A stretch of DNA of 64,000 nt from the NCBI RefSeq assembly GCF_900148835.1, contig NZ_FRYK01000001.1, forward strand, positions 620,001-684,000, given 5' to 3'. The position numbers and the translations under genes are program-made. Each line of letters starts with the position of its first letter. Positions within the stretch are counted from its first letter, which is position 1. Under the pieces are notes generated by a model. The model did no database searches. It saw only the letters and a list, made by a program, of their open reading frames with translations, and was not told the origin of the DNA. Source of the DNA: Flavobacterium cucumis (GTDB lineage: Bacteria; Bacteroidota; Bacteroidia; Flavobacteriales; Flavobacteriaceae). Below, in pieces: positions 18,813-26,104 of the stretch.

Positions 18813-19421
18813 TTATTCTATTTTTTTATCTGAAATTTCCATCTTTTTTCGCATCTCATCTGGGTTGGCGTTTCTTGTGGTATCCAAAGCTTGCAGCATA
18901 AGATCTTCTCCAATTTCTTTTGGAATCGCCTTTTTGATGATGATTTCATCCCATTGTTTATATAATCCTTTGATTTCTTCGTTAATTTCAGGAATTAATT
19001 TAGCAATTCGCTGTTCAGGAATTATACGTAAATTCATGAAAGTCTCTAATGATTTTAATTTGGTATTTAAAGTCGTTATTCTACTTAAAATTTGAGGCTT
19101 ATTGTATTCAAAAGGAATCGATAATGCTAACGTATCTGCTTTTTTTGATAAATTCTTTGTCTTCATTTGAAAAGCTGATAATGTAGATTGGGGTTTTTGA
19201 AGCATTTCGATTTCAAACTGACGCCACTCATTCCATCGATCTAAAGTAGTTTTAACCTCGACACGTGGTGTGGGAAAATTAAATTGCCACATTTTAGAAA
19301 TATTTTTAAAAACAGCTTCATTTTTTTGAGCTACTTTTTGGGCCTCTAATTGCTGATTTTCATTCTCACACGAAATCAAGGTCAAAACTAAAAGCGATAA
19401 ACTATATAAGAAAACTTTCAT
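18813..19421 (-). CDS. Coiled-coil lipoprotein upstream of mfd
   Basis: A 202-residue protein with signal peptide and lipobox LISC (lipid Cys near 18). It is rich in helix-forming and charged residues, suggesting an elongated helical fold. It has no recognised domain. It is the first gene of a unit with mfd, with its own -7 promoter element 18 bases upstream. A role beside Mfd cannot be inferred from sequence. Confidence 0.75.
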   Translation of the reverse strand: MKVFLYSLSLLVLTLISCENENQQLEAQKVAQKNEAVFKNISKMWQFNFPTPRVEVKTTLDRWNEWRQFEIEMLQKPQSTLSAFQMKTKNLSKKADTLALSIPFEYNKPQILSRITTLNTKLKSLETFMNLRIIPEQRIAKLIPEINEEIKGLYKQWDEIIIKKAIPKEIGEDLMLQALDTTRNANPDEMRKKMEISDKKIE

Positions 19422-19438
19422 TCGGATAAATTAAAAAG

Positions 19439-19446
19439 CAAAGGTA
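19439..19446 (-). promoter_or_regulatory. -7 element for lipoprotein-mfd unit
   Basis: The minus strand reads TACCTTTG, a TAnnTTTG match, 18 bases before the lipoprotein ATG, giving a very short leader. No good -33 TTG is seen. Confidence 0.5.
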
Positions 19447-19613
19447 CAAATGTTTGCCGAATGCTGTATTTTTTATAATACTATCTTAACACCAAATTTG
19501 TTAATCAATTAAGAAAAACTATTTACAAGATGTTAATTTATTAAATATTTAAATTTAGGTCGCAATTTGTAAAAATATCACAAAAATCCAACAGCAAAAT
19601 AAAGGCAAAATAG

Positions 19614-19621
19614 TATATTTG
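19614..19621 (+). promoter_or_regulatory. -7 element for threonine dehydrogenase gene
   Basis: TATATTTG, 22 bases before the ATG at 19643. It overlaps an upstream in-frame TTG codon at 19619 and so argues against that codon as the start. Confidence 0.6.
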
Positions 19622-19642
19622 TTACCTCATTTACACAACAAA

Positions 19643-20599
19643 ATGGATACAAAAATTTTAATTATTGGTGCTTGTGGACAAATTGGCACCGAACTTACTG
19701 CAAAACTTAGAGCAACCTACGGAGTTAATAACGTTATTGCATCAGATATTAGAAAATTAGAAAATGATGTAGTTAATAACGGAATTTTTGAAGTAGTAAA
19801 CGCTCTTGATTATAACCAAATTGAGCACTTACTTGAAAAATATCAAATTACAGATGTCTATTTAATGGCAGCTTTACTTTCGGCCACAGCTGAGAAAAAT
19901 CCAGCATTTGCATGGGATTTGAATATGAATTCATTGTTCCATGTTTTAAATTTAGCGAAAGCAGGAAAAATTAAAAAGATATTTTGGCCTTCGAGTATTG
20001 CCGTTTTTGGACCAACAACTCCAAGACAAAACACACCTCAATACACAGTAATGGAACCTTCAACGGTTTATGGAATTTCGAAACAAACAGGAGAAAGATG
20101 GTGTGAATATTACCACAAACAATATGGTGTAGATGTAAGAAGCATTCGTTATCCAGGTTTAATTAGTTGGAGTACCGAAGCAGGTGGCGGAACTACAGAT
20201 TACGCAGTAGACATCTATCACAAAGCCATTACCGATGGAAAATTTACTAGTTTCTTATCTGAAAATTCAGAATTACCAATGATGTATATGGACGATGCCA
20301 TCAAAGCGACAATCGGAATTATGCAAGCGCCAGCGGAACAAATTAAAATTCGTTCGTCTTACAATTTAGCGGCGATGAGTTTTACCCCGAAGCAAATTGG
20401 AGAAGAGATTAGAAAACACTATCCAAACTTCGAATTAAACTACGACCCTGATTTCCGTCAAAAAATTGCTGATAGTTGGCCAGCAAGTATTGACGATACT
20501 TCGGCGAGAGAAGATTGGGGTTGGAATAACGATTTCAATTTACAAAACATGACAGTAGCTATGTTTAAAAATTTAAACGAACACATCTACAAGAAATAA
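19643..20599 (+). CDS. tdh: L-threonine 3-dehydrogenase, SDR (epimerase-like) type
   Basis: A 318-residue extended short-chain dehydrogenase. The NAD-binding glycine motif GACGQIG is at 8-14, and the catalytic pair is Tyr143 and Lys147 in VYGISKQ. The sequence matches the Flavobacterium-type L-threonine dehydrogenase, which is related to UDP-galactose 4-epimerase and oxidises threonine to 2-amino-3-ketobutyrate on the way to glycine. The alternative is an uncharacterised NAD-dependent epimerase, but the SSIAVFGPTTP stretch favours threonine dehydrogenase. It is a single-gene transcript with its own promoter and terminator. Confidence 0.9.
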   Translation: MDTKILIIGACGQIGTELTAKLRATYGVNNVIASDIRKLENDVVNNGIFEVVNALDYNQIEHLLEKYQITDVYLMAALLSATAEKNPAFAWDLNMNSLFHVLNLAKAGKIKKIFWPSSIAVFGPTTPRQNTPQYTVMEPSTVYGISKQTGERWCEYYHKQYGVDVRSIRYPGLISWSTEAGGGTTDYAVDIYHKAITDGKFTSFLSENSELPMMYMDDAIKATIGIMQAPAEQIKIRSSYNLAAMSFTPKQIGEEIRKHYPNFELNYDPDFRQKIADSWPASIDDTSAREDWGWNNDFNLQNMTVAMFKNLNEHIYKK

Positions 20600-20600
20600 A

Positions 20601-20627
20601 AAACGCTCCGAAATAATCGGAGCGTTT
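20601..20627. terminator. Bidirectional terminator between tdh and globin gene
   Basis: A perfect 11-base stem (AAACGCTCCGA and its complement) with a five-base loop lies between two converging genes. Confidence 0.85.
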
Positions 20628-20648
20628 CCATTAAAACAAAAAACAAAC

Positions 20649-21230
20649 TTACTCCTGAACGATAGGAGCTCTCAATGATTCTAAAACTGCTACAACCTCA
20701 TTTATAATTTCTGGGTCAGTTACACCATTTAAGCCCGCAGCCGCACCAACATATCCAATAAATTTATCGTATTCTGCATCATTAGATTTTTTTCCCATAC
20801 GCGGATTCAAAGCTGGATCATGAGCACTTACCATATCCAATCCAGTGTATGTATTTGTAGCACCACCTCCAGTATTAGCTGAAAAGAAGTCCGTTAAATT
20901 ATCACTCAAAATAGCTACGTTAGTAGTATTCCCACTTAATGCCTCAGAAATCACTGGTGCAAAATGTTCTCCTAAATTACCTTCTGCTCCCACTACAATA
21001 TCAGAAACAATTAAAGTAATAGTAGAATCCACAACCGAACGATAACTCAAACGTCCTTGTTCAATCATTTGTGATGTATTGTTAGGATCTACAACCATTC
21101 TTGTTCCTCCTAATTTTGTGTAAAGAGAAACCGGTTCTGGGGCTCTCTCATCATCGTCACTACAAGAAGCAACAAAAGTTCCTGAACCAATAAATAAAGC
21201 CAACATGGCTAATCTAGAAAAATTTTTCAT
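20649..21230 (-). CDS. Exported truncated-hemoglobin-like lipoprotein
   Basis: A 193-residue protein with a lipoprotein signal (lipobox VASC, lipid Cys near 23) and an acidic spacer, then a group-1 truncated globin-like domain from about 35. Landmarks are the start LYTKLGG, the DFFSANTGGG segment corresponding to the E-F region, YTGLDMVSAH with the likely proximal His, a Phe-containing FIGYV helix, and the LNGVTDPEI...VLESLRAPIV helix. The usual Tyr at B10 and Gln at E7 do not appear at the expected places, so ligand chemistry may differ. It is 18 bases downstream of a membrane-anchored partner gene. Most truncated globins are cytosolic, so the lipid anchor is notable. Confidence 0.75.
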   Translation of the reverse strand: MKNFSRLAMLALFIGSGTFVASCSDDDERAPEPVSLYTKLGGTRMVVDPNNTSQMIEQGRLSYRSVVDSTITLIVSDIVVGAEGNLGEHFAPVISEALSGNTTNVAILSDNLTDFFSANTGGGATNTYTGLDMVSAHDPALNPRMGKKSNDAEYDKFIGYVGAAAGLNGVTDPEIINEVVAVLESLRAPIVQE

Positions 21231-21248
21231 AGTAATAGTATTTAAAAA

Positions 21249-21686
21249 TTAATTAAAAATTCGTTGTATTCCTCTAGAAAACTTATAACTAAAACTGTCT
21301 TCATTCATAACAGGACAAGCTTTCTTGTTTTTTAGTCGCTCTGGCAATACAAAGCGTTCTGCCTTATAATTCCCCATCGCAATAAGTTGATCGTAAATCT
21401 CTTTAGAATTAGCTACTTTTAAGTCGTGAAAGTAAACTAGAACCCCTGTTTCTGGATTTAATCTATCCGTCTTAACACCAGGAATCTTTTTTAAATTTCT
21501 ATGAATTTCTTTTGCTTTTAGCGAATCTATAGGTTCTTTAAAATCAATTCGGCTAATTTGCAAAGAAGCATTATCTACTTCTAAAGGTTTCGCTGTAGCA
21601 ATATGAACTACTAAAACCACAAATAAAATTAGGAAGACACCAAAGATACTTCCTAAAGCAATTTTGACTTTTCTGTTAATTTTCAT
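21249..21686 (-). CDS. Membrane-anchored small protein with possible HMA-like fold
   Basis: A 145-residue protein with one N-terminal membrane helix (about 9-31) and a soluble domain. Its pattern of alternating strands and helices (ISRIDFKEPIDSL..., GVKTDRLNPETGVLVYFHD) is reminiscent of heavy-metal-associated domains: a helix before a conserved turn, then VLVYF. No CxxC metal site is present; one Cys occurs in the tail KKACPVMNE. It is directly upstream of the globin-like lipoprotein gene and almost certainly co-transcribed. The fold assignment is a guess from sequence pattern. Confidence 0.6.
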   Translation of the reverse strand: MKINRKVKIALGSIFGVFLILFVVLVVHIATAKPLEVDNASLQISRIDFKEPIDSLKAKEIHRNLKKIPGVKTDRLNPETGVLVYFHDLKVANSKEIYDQLIAMGNYKAERFVLPERLKNKKACPVMNEDSFSYKFSRGIQRIFN

Positions 21687-21780
21687 TTTTATTGAGATTT
21701 TTGTTTAATCTCATTTACGAAATCAAAATCATTTCGGTTTTAGAAAATTGAAAAAAAAGAATTTTTAACATTTGGAAACA

Positions 21781-21810
21781 AAAAATCCCAAGACGAAATA
21801 TCCTGGGATT
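21781..21810 (-). terminator. Terminator of the NTF2-like/ALDH transcript
   Basis: On the minus strand, AATCCCA and TGGGATT form a stem with a longer loop, followed by six T. It ends the ALDH to NTF2-like lipoprotein unit. Confidence 0.75.
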
Positions 21811-21830
21811 AAAAATGATTGGCATTACTT

Positions 21831-22331
21831 TTATTTTTTTTCGGAAAGAATCTTGTCTTCTAAAACCGACTTTATTTTTACTATTTCCTCAACATTCTCA
21901 TTAGGAACCGTCATAGAAAGTACGTAATGCTTAATTTTCCATTGTCCGTTTTCTAAAGCCAAAACTCCAGAACCACGACAAATTTTCATCTGAGTACTCA
22001 GCAATTCATCAAACCAAACGACTTTCCGATTTTCGCTAAAATAGATATTGCGTTCGATAGCTTTAAAATTCCAAGCTTTTCCTTTATCAAAATGAGGTTT
22101 TGCATAAACTTGAAATTGTTCTTTATTCCAATTTTCTTTGGCATCCGTTCCAATAAAAACAGATTTATCAGACATAACATCAAAATAAACTTTATAACTT
22201 GCTGTTGCAGCCGCTTTATGCCAATTATCTAAAATAACAGTAATATTTTGTTTTTCTGATTGTAGTTTTTCTTGGCAAGGTCTACAAGACAGAACTAGCG
22301 TTGCTAAGATTAGAATGGTTAGTTTTTTCAT
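21831..22331 (-). CDS. SnoaL/NTF2-like lipoprotein
   Basis: A 166-residue protein with a lipoprotein signal (VLSC, lipid Cys near 16) and an NTF2/SnoaL-like domain. It has an N-terminal helix with a WHKAAATA stretch, a D-x-SVFIGTDAKE-W segment, and a late strand pair GVLALENGQWKIKHYVLS typical of this fold. Its substrate is unknown. The gene begins two bases after the aldehyde dehydrogenase gene, so both share a transcript. Confidence 0.8.
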   Translation of the reverse strand: MKKLTILILATLVLSCRPCQEKLQSEKQNITVILDNWHKAAATASYKVYFDVMSDKSVFIGTDAKENWNKEQFQVYAKPHFDKGKAWNFKAIERNIYFSENRKVVWFDELLSTQMKICRGSGVLALENGQWKIKHYVLSMTVPNENVEEIVKIKSVLEDKILSEKK

Positions 22332-22333
22332 TT

Positions 22334-23623
22334 TTAAAAAATATTAATTACAACCGTTTTTACATTCACGAATTCTTTGATGCCGTCTTCGGCTAATTCT
22401 CTTCCGTAACCTGATTTTTTGATGCCTCCGAAAGGTAATCTTGGATCAGATTTTACCATTTCGTTGATAAAAACGGCGCCTTCATTAAAAGCTGAAATCT
22501 TGGTTTTGATGAAATCAATGTTTTGAGTAAAAATGGAAACGCCCAAACCAAATTCCGATTGATTACTTAATTTAATTGCTTCCTCAATGGTTTTGAAAGT
22601 TATGATGGCAGCCACAGGTCCGAAAGTTTCTTCATTGAAAACTGGCATTTCTGTTGTTACTTTTGTTAAAGTTGTAGGTTCATAGAAAGCGTCTTTCCTG
22701 TTTCCTCCAGCAATCAACTTAGCCCCCATTTCAATAGATTTTTGCACTTGAACTTCTAATTCTTCTGCCAAATCTACTCGTGCTAACGAACCGATTTGTG
22801 TTTCTTTGTCTAACGGATTTCCAGTTTTTAAGTTTTTAAGAGCAACTTTGAATTTTGCCACAAACTCATCTGCAATGTTCTTATGAACTAAAAAGCGTTT
22901 GGCTGCGATACAACTTTGGCCTGCGTTTTGCATTCGAGCATTCACGGCTGTTGCAACAGCTTTTTCGACATTAGCATCTTCTAAAATGATAAAAGCATTG
23001 CTTCCCCCCAATTCTAAAACACACTTTTTTAAATGTTTTCCTGCTTCGGTAGCAACTGCAATTCCAGCTTGTTCACTACCAGTTAAGGAAACGGCTTTAA
23101 CAATTGGATTTCCGATGACTTTTGCTACTTCGTCACTTGAAATTCGTAAATCTTGATAACAACCTTTTGGAAAACCAGCTTGTTCAAAAATTTCCTGAAT
23201 TAATTTGGCTGATTTCGGAACATTACTGGCGTGCTTTACTACAACGGTATTTCCTGCGATAAGTGTTGGAACCGCAAATCGGAATACTTGCCAAAATGGA
23301 AAATTCCATGGCATCACGCCTAAAATAACCCCTAAAGGTTCGTAAGTAACAAAACTCTCAGAAGCTTCAGTTTTTATGTTTCTTGTGGCTAAAAAGGTTT
23401 CGGCATTTTCGCTATAGTAATTGCACAAAAGAGCGCATTTTTCAACCTCAGCAATGGCTTGTGAAATGGGTTTGTGCATTTCGGTGGTAATGCAGATTGC
23501 ATATTTCTCTTTATTTTCTAAAAGTAGTTTAGCTAATTGTAGCAGAAAAGAAATTCGATTTTGAATACTGAAATTGCACCAAGAAAGCTGGGTGTTTTCT
23601 GAAACTTTTAAAAGATGTTGCAT
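22334..23623 (-). CDS. Aldehyde dehydrogenase, succinate-semialdehyde type
   Basis: A 429-residue NAD(P)-dependent aldehyde dehydrogenase. The catalytic Cys is at 238 (AGQSCIAAKR) and the general-base Glu at 204 (LELGGSN). The PWNFPFWQVFR motif and the C-terminal PFGGIKKSGYGRE are present. It is closest in pattern to short succinate-semialdehyde dehydrogenases, though about 25 residues shorter at the N terminus than many. Substrate identity is inferred only. It is the first gene of a two-gene unit with the NTF2-like lipoprotein. Confidence 0.9.
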   Translation of the reverse strand: MQHLLKVSENTQLSWCNFSIQNRISFLLQLAKLLLENKEKYAICITTEMHKPISQAIAEVEKCALLCNYYSENAETFLATRNIKTEASESFVTYEPLGVILGVMPWNFPFWQVFRFAVPTLIAGNTVVVKHASNVPKSAKLIQEIFEQAGFPKGCYQDLRISSDEVAKVIGNPIVKAVSLTGSEQAGIAVATEAGKHLKKCVLELGGSNAFIILEDANVEKAVATAVNARMQNAGQSCIAAKRFLVHKNIADEFVAKFKVALKNLKTGNPLDKETQIGSLARVDLAEELEVQVQKSIEMGAKLIAGGNRKDAFYEPTTLTKVTTEMPVFNEETFGPVAAIITFKTIEEAIKLSNQSEFGLGVSIFTQNIDFIKTKISAFNEGAVFINEMVKSDPRLPFGGIKKSGYGRELAEDGIKEFVNVKTVVINIF

Positions 23624-23675
23624 GCTGAAAGGTTTTTGTAAAAATACTAATTTTAATTGAAAAGGCAGTTCGCTT

Positions 23676-23770
23676 TAGGGATTGCAGCGGAAATCCTTTA
23701 TTTGTAACATGGCTAAATTTTATAAATAAAGATTGGAACGGACGGCCCGCCCCTTGAAGGAACACCCAAA
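23676..23770. repeat. Dispersed flavobacterial intergenic element (degenerate)
   Basis: This stretch holds AGGGATTGCAGCGGAAATCC, then a stem made by CTTTATTTGTAA (23696-23707) and TTATAAATAAAG (23720-23731) with one mismatch, then GATTGGAACGGACGGCCCG and a short GC-rich end. The layout resembles an intergenic repeat I recall from Flavobacterium genomes with two GATTGCAGCGG-type words flanking an AT-rich stem. Its function is unknown. It lies between two divergent genes. Confidence 0.55.
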
Positions 23771-23786
23771 TTAAAAAAGGAAATGA

Positions 23787-23794
23787 TATCTTTG
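23787..23794 (+). promoter_or_regulatory. -7 element for 2OG-Fe(II) oxygenase gene
   Basis: TATCTTTG, a TAnnTTTG match, 26 bases before the ATG. The -33 TTG is not evident. Confidence 0.6.
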
Positions 23795-23819
23795 TAAAGT
23801 ATTTTACAACGTAAATAAA

Positions 23820-24413
23820 ATGGAAGATTGTTTTGAAATCTTAATTTCGAGTTATTTGGATTCAAAAGTGGGCATTGTGGAACATTTTGTATCGGAAGAA
23901 TTGGCGCAACACTTGGTAAAGAGATTGTTTGAATTAAAAGAACAAAACTTATTAAAAGCCGCCGGAATAGGAAATGCTGCAAAATTAACTCAAAATTCTG
24001 CAATAAGAAGCGATGCGATTTATTGGTTAGACCGAACAAATAATAACCAACATGAAAACGCTTTTTTAGATCAAGTGGATGCTTTTGTGTCGTATTTAAA
24101 CCGCAGTTGCTATACTGGAATTACTGGTTATGAATTTCACTTTGCGTTGTTTGATAAAGGTAGTTTTTACAGAAAACATTTGGATCAGTTTCTAGATAAT
24201 TCGAGCCGACAATTTTCGATGATTACGTATTTGAATGAAAATTGGCAACCTGAAGATGGTGGCGAATTATGCATTTATGATGGCGATGAGACTCAAAAAA
24301 TTGCTCCAACCAACAGAAAAACGGTTTTCTTTAAAAGCAACGAATTGGTTCACGAAGTTTTAGAAAGTCACAGACCTCGTTTGAGCGTTACAGGTTGGTT
24401 GAGAAGGGATTAA
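23820..24413 (+). CDS. 2-oxoglutarate/Fe(II)-dependent oxygenase (prolyl-hydroxylase-like)
   Basis: A 197-residue protein with the full facial triad of this superfamily: His120-x-Asp122 (KHLDQF) and His178 (ELVHEV), with Arg187 in place to bind the 2-oxoglutarate carboxylate. The strand context GGELCIYDGD and the TVFFKSNELVHEVL segment match P4Hc/EGL-9-like domains. Substrates could be proteins such as ribosomal proteins or elongation factor; this is not visible in the sequence. It is a single-gene unit with its own promoter and terminator. Confidence 0.88.
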   Translation: MEDCFEILISSYLDSKVGIVEHFVSEELAQHLVKRLFELKEQNLLKAAGIGNAAKLTQNSAIRSDAIYWLDRTNNNQHENAFLDQVDAFVSYLNRSCYTGITGYEFHFALFDKGSFYRKHLDQFLDNSSRQFSMITYLNENWQPEDGGELCIYDGDETQKIAPTNRKTVFFKSNELVHEVLESHRPRLSVTGWLRRD

Positions 24414-24420
24414 AATAAAA

Positions 24421-24447
24421 AAAACCGATACAATGTACCGGTTTTTT
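24421..24447. terminator. Bidirectional terminator between oxygenase and tRNA genes
   Basis: AAACCGATAC and GTACCGGTTT form a ten-base stem with one G-T pair, with A and T runs on either side. It serves the oxygenase on the plus strand and the tRNA transcript on the minus strand. Confidence 0.8.
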
Positions 24448-24451
24448 GTTG

Positions 24452-24525
24452 CTCCCCCTCTTGGGCTCGAACCAAGGACCCTCTGATTAACAGTCAGATG
24501 CTCTAACCAACTGAGCTAAGGAGGA
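24452..24525 (-). tRNA. tRNA-Asn (GTT), copy 2
   Basis: A 74-base cloverleaf: acceptor TCCTCCT paired with AGGGGGA (one T-G), the D-arm with TAGCTCAGTTGGT, anticodon stem CTGAC-TGTTAAT-CAG type with GTT anticodon, and GGTTCGAGCC in the T-arm. Discriminator is G and CCA is not encoded. It is identical to the neighbouring copy. Confidence 0.97.
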
Positions 24526-24560
24526 ATCACCTCAAAGGTTTATGTTTTGCTAAAAAGTTG

Positions 24561-24634
24561 CTCCCCCTCTTGGGCTCGAACCAAGGACCCTCTGATTAAC
24601 AGTCAGATGCTCTAACCAACTGAGCTAAGGAGGA
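24561..24634 (-). tRNA. tRNA-Asn (GTT), copy 1
   Basis: Same 74-base sequence as the copy 109 bases to the left, with the same anticodon GTT and no encoded CCA. It is first after the promoter, so the two are probably processed from one transcript. Confidence 0.97.
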
Positions 24635-24658
24635 AGGTGTTTATCTTTTTAGCGAGTG

Positions 24659-24688
24659 CAAATATAAACTGATTTTTTGTTATCGCAA
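24659..24688 (-). promoter_or_regulatory. Promoter of the tRNA-Asn pair
   Basis: The minus strand has TTTG at 24689-24686 and TATATTTG at 24666-24659, with 19 bases between TTG and the -7 element. This is the best match to the Bacteroidota promoter consensus in the window. Confidence 0.85.
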
Positions 24689-24705
24689 ATTATTTATTGA
24701 AAAAA

Positions 24706-26034
24706 TTATAAAAGTTTATCTACTACTAATTGATAGATATCTTTTCCAAAAGTTAAAGCCATTAAGGTCAGCAAGATAATCATTCCGGCGGTCTGAACAT
24801 AACCTGCTGCTTTGTCTGATAATTTTCTTCCCGTTATCATTTCAACTATTGTAAATAAAGCGTGTCCTCCGTCTAATCCTGGGATTGGTAATAAGTTCAT
24901 AAAAGCCAATCCGATTGAGAATAAAGCGGTGAAATTCCAAATGAATTCCCAATTCCAAGTATCTGGTAAACGACGCGCAATTCCAATTGGACTTTGAACG
25001 TGTTTGTAGGCTTCTGTTTTTGGACGTAAGATTAATTTAAACTGTTTTACGTTATAAACCAATAACGACCAAGATTCTTTTACTGCGGCCGGAACTGCCT
25101 GACCTATTGATAATTGATTATTAACCTCATAATCATCCTTAAGAAGTCTTGTGTTTTGAACAAAACCTAATGTCCCTTCTTTTGTAACTAATGCTTTAAT
25201 AGTCAATATTTGATTATTCCTATTCACACTTAAAACAACCGAATCATTTTTAAATCTAGCCAAAGCATCTCTAAGTTCATCAAAAAAGACAATCTTTGAA
25301 TTATTAACTTCTACTATATTATCACCCGCTTTAAGACCCGCTTTCATTGCATTTGAATTTGGAACAACTGAATCTATTTTAATATTAGTAGTTCTTGGTC
25401 CAACAAATTCTTTACCCTCTTTACTAATGATTTCACCTTTCATTTCATCGGTTAAAATCACATCTACTTTTTCACCATTACGTTCTACCTCAACTTTATC
25501 ACCAAGTAAAACATCCAATGTCATTCGGTTAAAACTTGGTTGGTGTTTTCCGTCTACAGAAAGAATTTTATCGCCATTTCTAAAACCTGCTTTCTGACCT
25601 ACTTCGCCAAATGCTAATCCGTTTTCTTGAATTTTTTCAGTAGCAATAAATTTCTGTCCAACAGTTGCATACATAATGGTAAAAATCAACCAAGCCAAAA
25701 TTACATTCACAATAATTCCGCCTAACATGATGATTAAACGTTGCCAAGCTGGTTTTGAACGGAATTCCCAAGGTTCTGCTGGAGCATTCATTTGTGCAGT
25801 ATCCATACTTTCATCGATCATTCCTGAAAGTTTTACATAACCTCCTAATGGTAACCATCCGATTCCCCATTCGGTTTCACCAATTTTCTTTTTCACTAAA
25901 GAAAAACCAGCATCCATAAACAAGTAAAATTTCTCTACTCGGACTTTGAACATTCTTGCGGTTATGTAATGACCAAATTCATGAAGGATTACTAAAACGG
26001 ATAATATGAATAATATTTGTGCTACTTGAATCAT
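24706..26034 (-). CDS. rseP: Site-2 intramembrane zinc protease RseP
   Basis: A 442-residue integral-membrane protease. The zinc site HEFGH is at 18-22 in the first helix, and the second active-site motif is NLLPIPGLDGGH near the C-terminal membrane region. Two PDZ-like segments lie between (about 130-200 and 215-290). RseP cleaves anti-sigma factors and cleared signal-peptide remnants in the membrane. No anti-sigma factor or sigma factor gene is adjacent here. Length is normal for Bacteroidota. Confidence 0.95.
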   Translation of the reverse strand: MIQVAQILFILSVLVILHEFGHYITARMFKVRVEKFYLFMDAGFSLVKKKIGETEWGIGWLPLGGYVKLSGMIDESMDTAQMNAPAEPWEFRSKPAWQRLIIMLGGIIVNVILAWLIFTIMYATVGQKFIATEKIQENGLAFGEVGQKAGFRNGDKILSVDGKHQPSFNRMTLDVLLGDKVEVERNGEKVDVILTDEMKGEIISKEGKEFVGPRTTNIKIDSVVPNSNAMKAGLKAGDNIVEVNNSKIVFFDELRDALARFKNDSVVLSVNRNNQILTIKALVTKEGTLGFVQNTRLLKDDYEVNNQLSIGQAVPAAVKESWSLLVYNVKQFKLILRPKTEAYKHVQSPIGIARRLPDTWNWEFIWNFTALFSIGLAFMNLLPIPGLDGGHALFTIVEMITGRKLSDKAAGYVQTAGMIILLTLMALTFGKDIYQLVVDKLL

Positions 26035-26056
26035 TTTTATGCATTTATTTAAACGA

Positions 26057-26082
26057 CAAAAGTAAGGTTTTCACCTTACTTT
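26057..26082 (-). terminator. Terminator of the M1 peptidase gene with rseP -7 element nested in it
   Basis: AAAGTAAGGT (26059-26068) and its exact complement (26073-26082) form a ten-base stem with loop TTTC. On the minus strand the 3' arm runs straight into TACTTTTG (26064-26057), a TAnnTTTG element 23 bases before the rseP start. The terminator of one gene and promoter of the next thus share bases. Confidence 0.6.
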
Positions 26083-26104
26083 TCATCATTATTTTATTTT
26101 AGAA

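Noticed and set aside
24448-24635. CRISPR or phage attachment-site reading of the tandem 79-base repeat
   Set aside because: Both copies are full tRNA-Asn cloverleaves; there is no integrase nearby and no third repeat.
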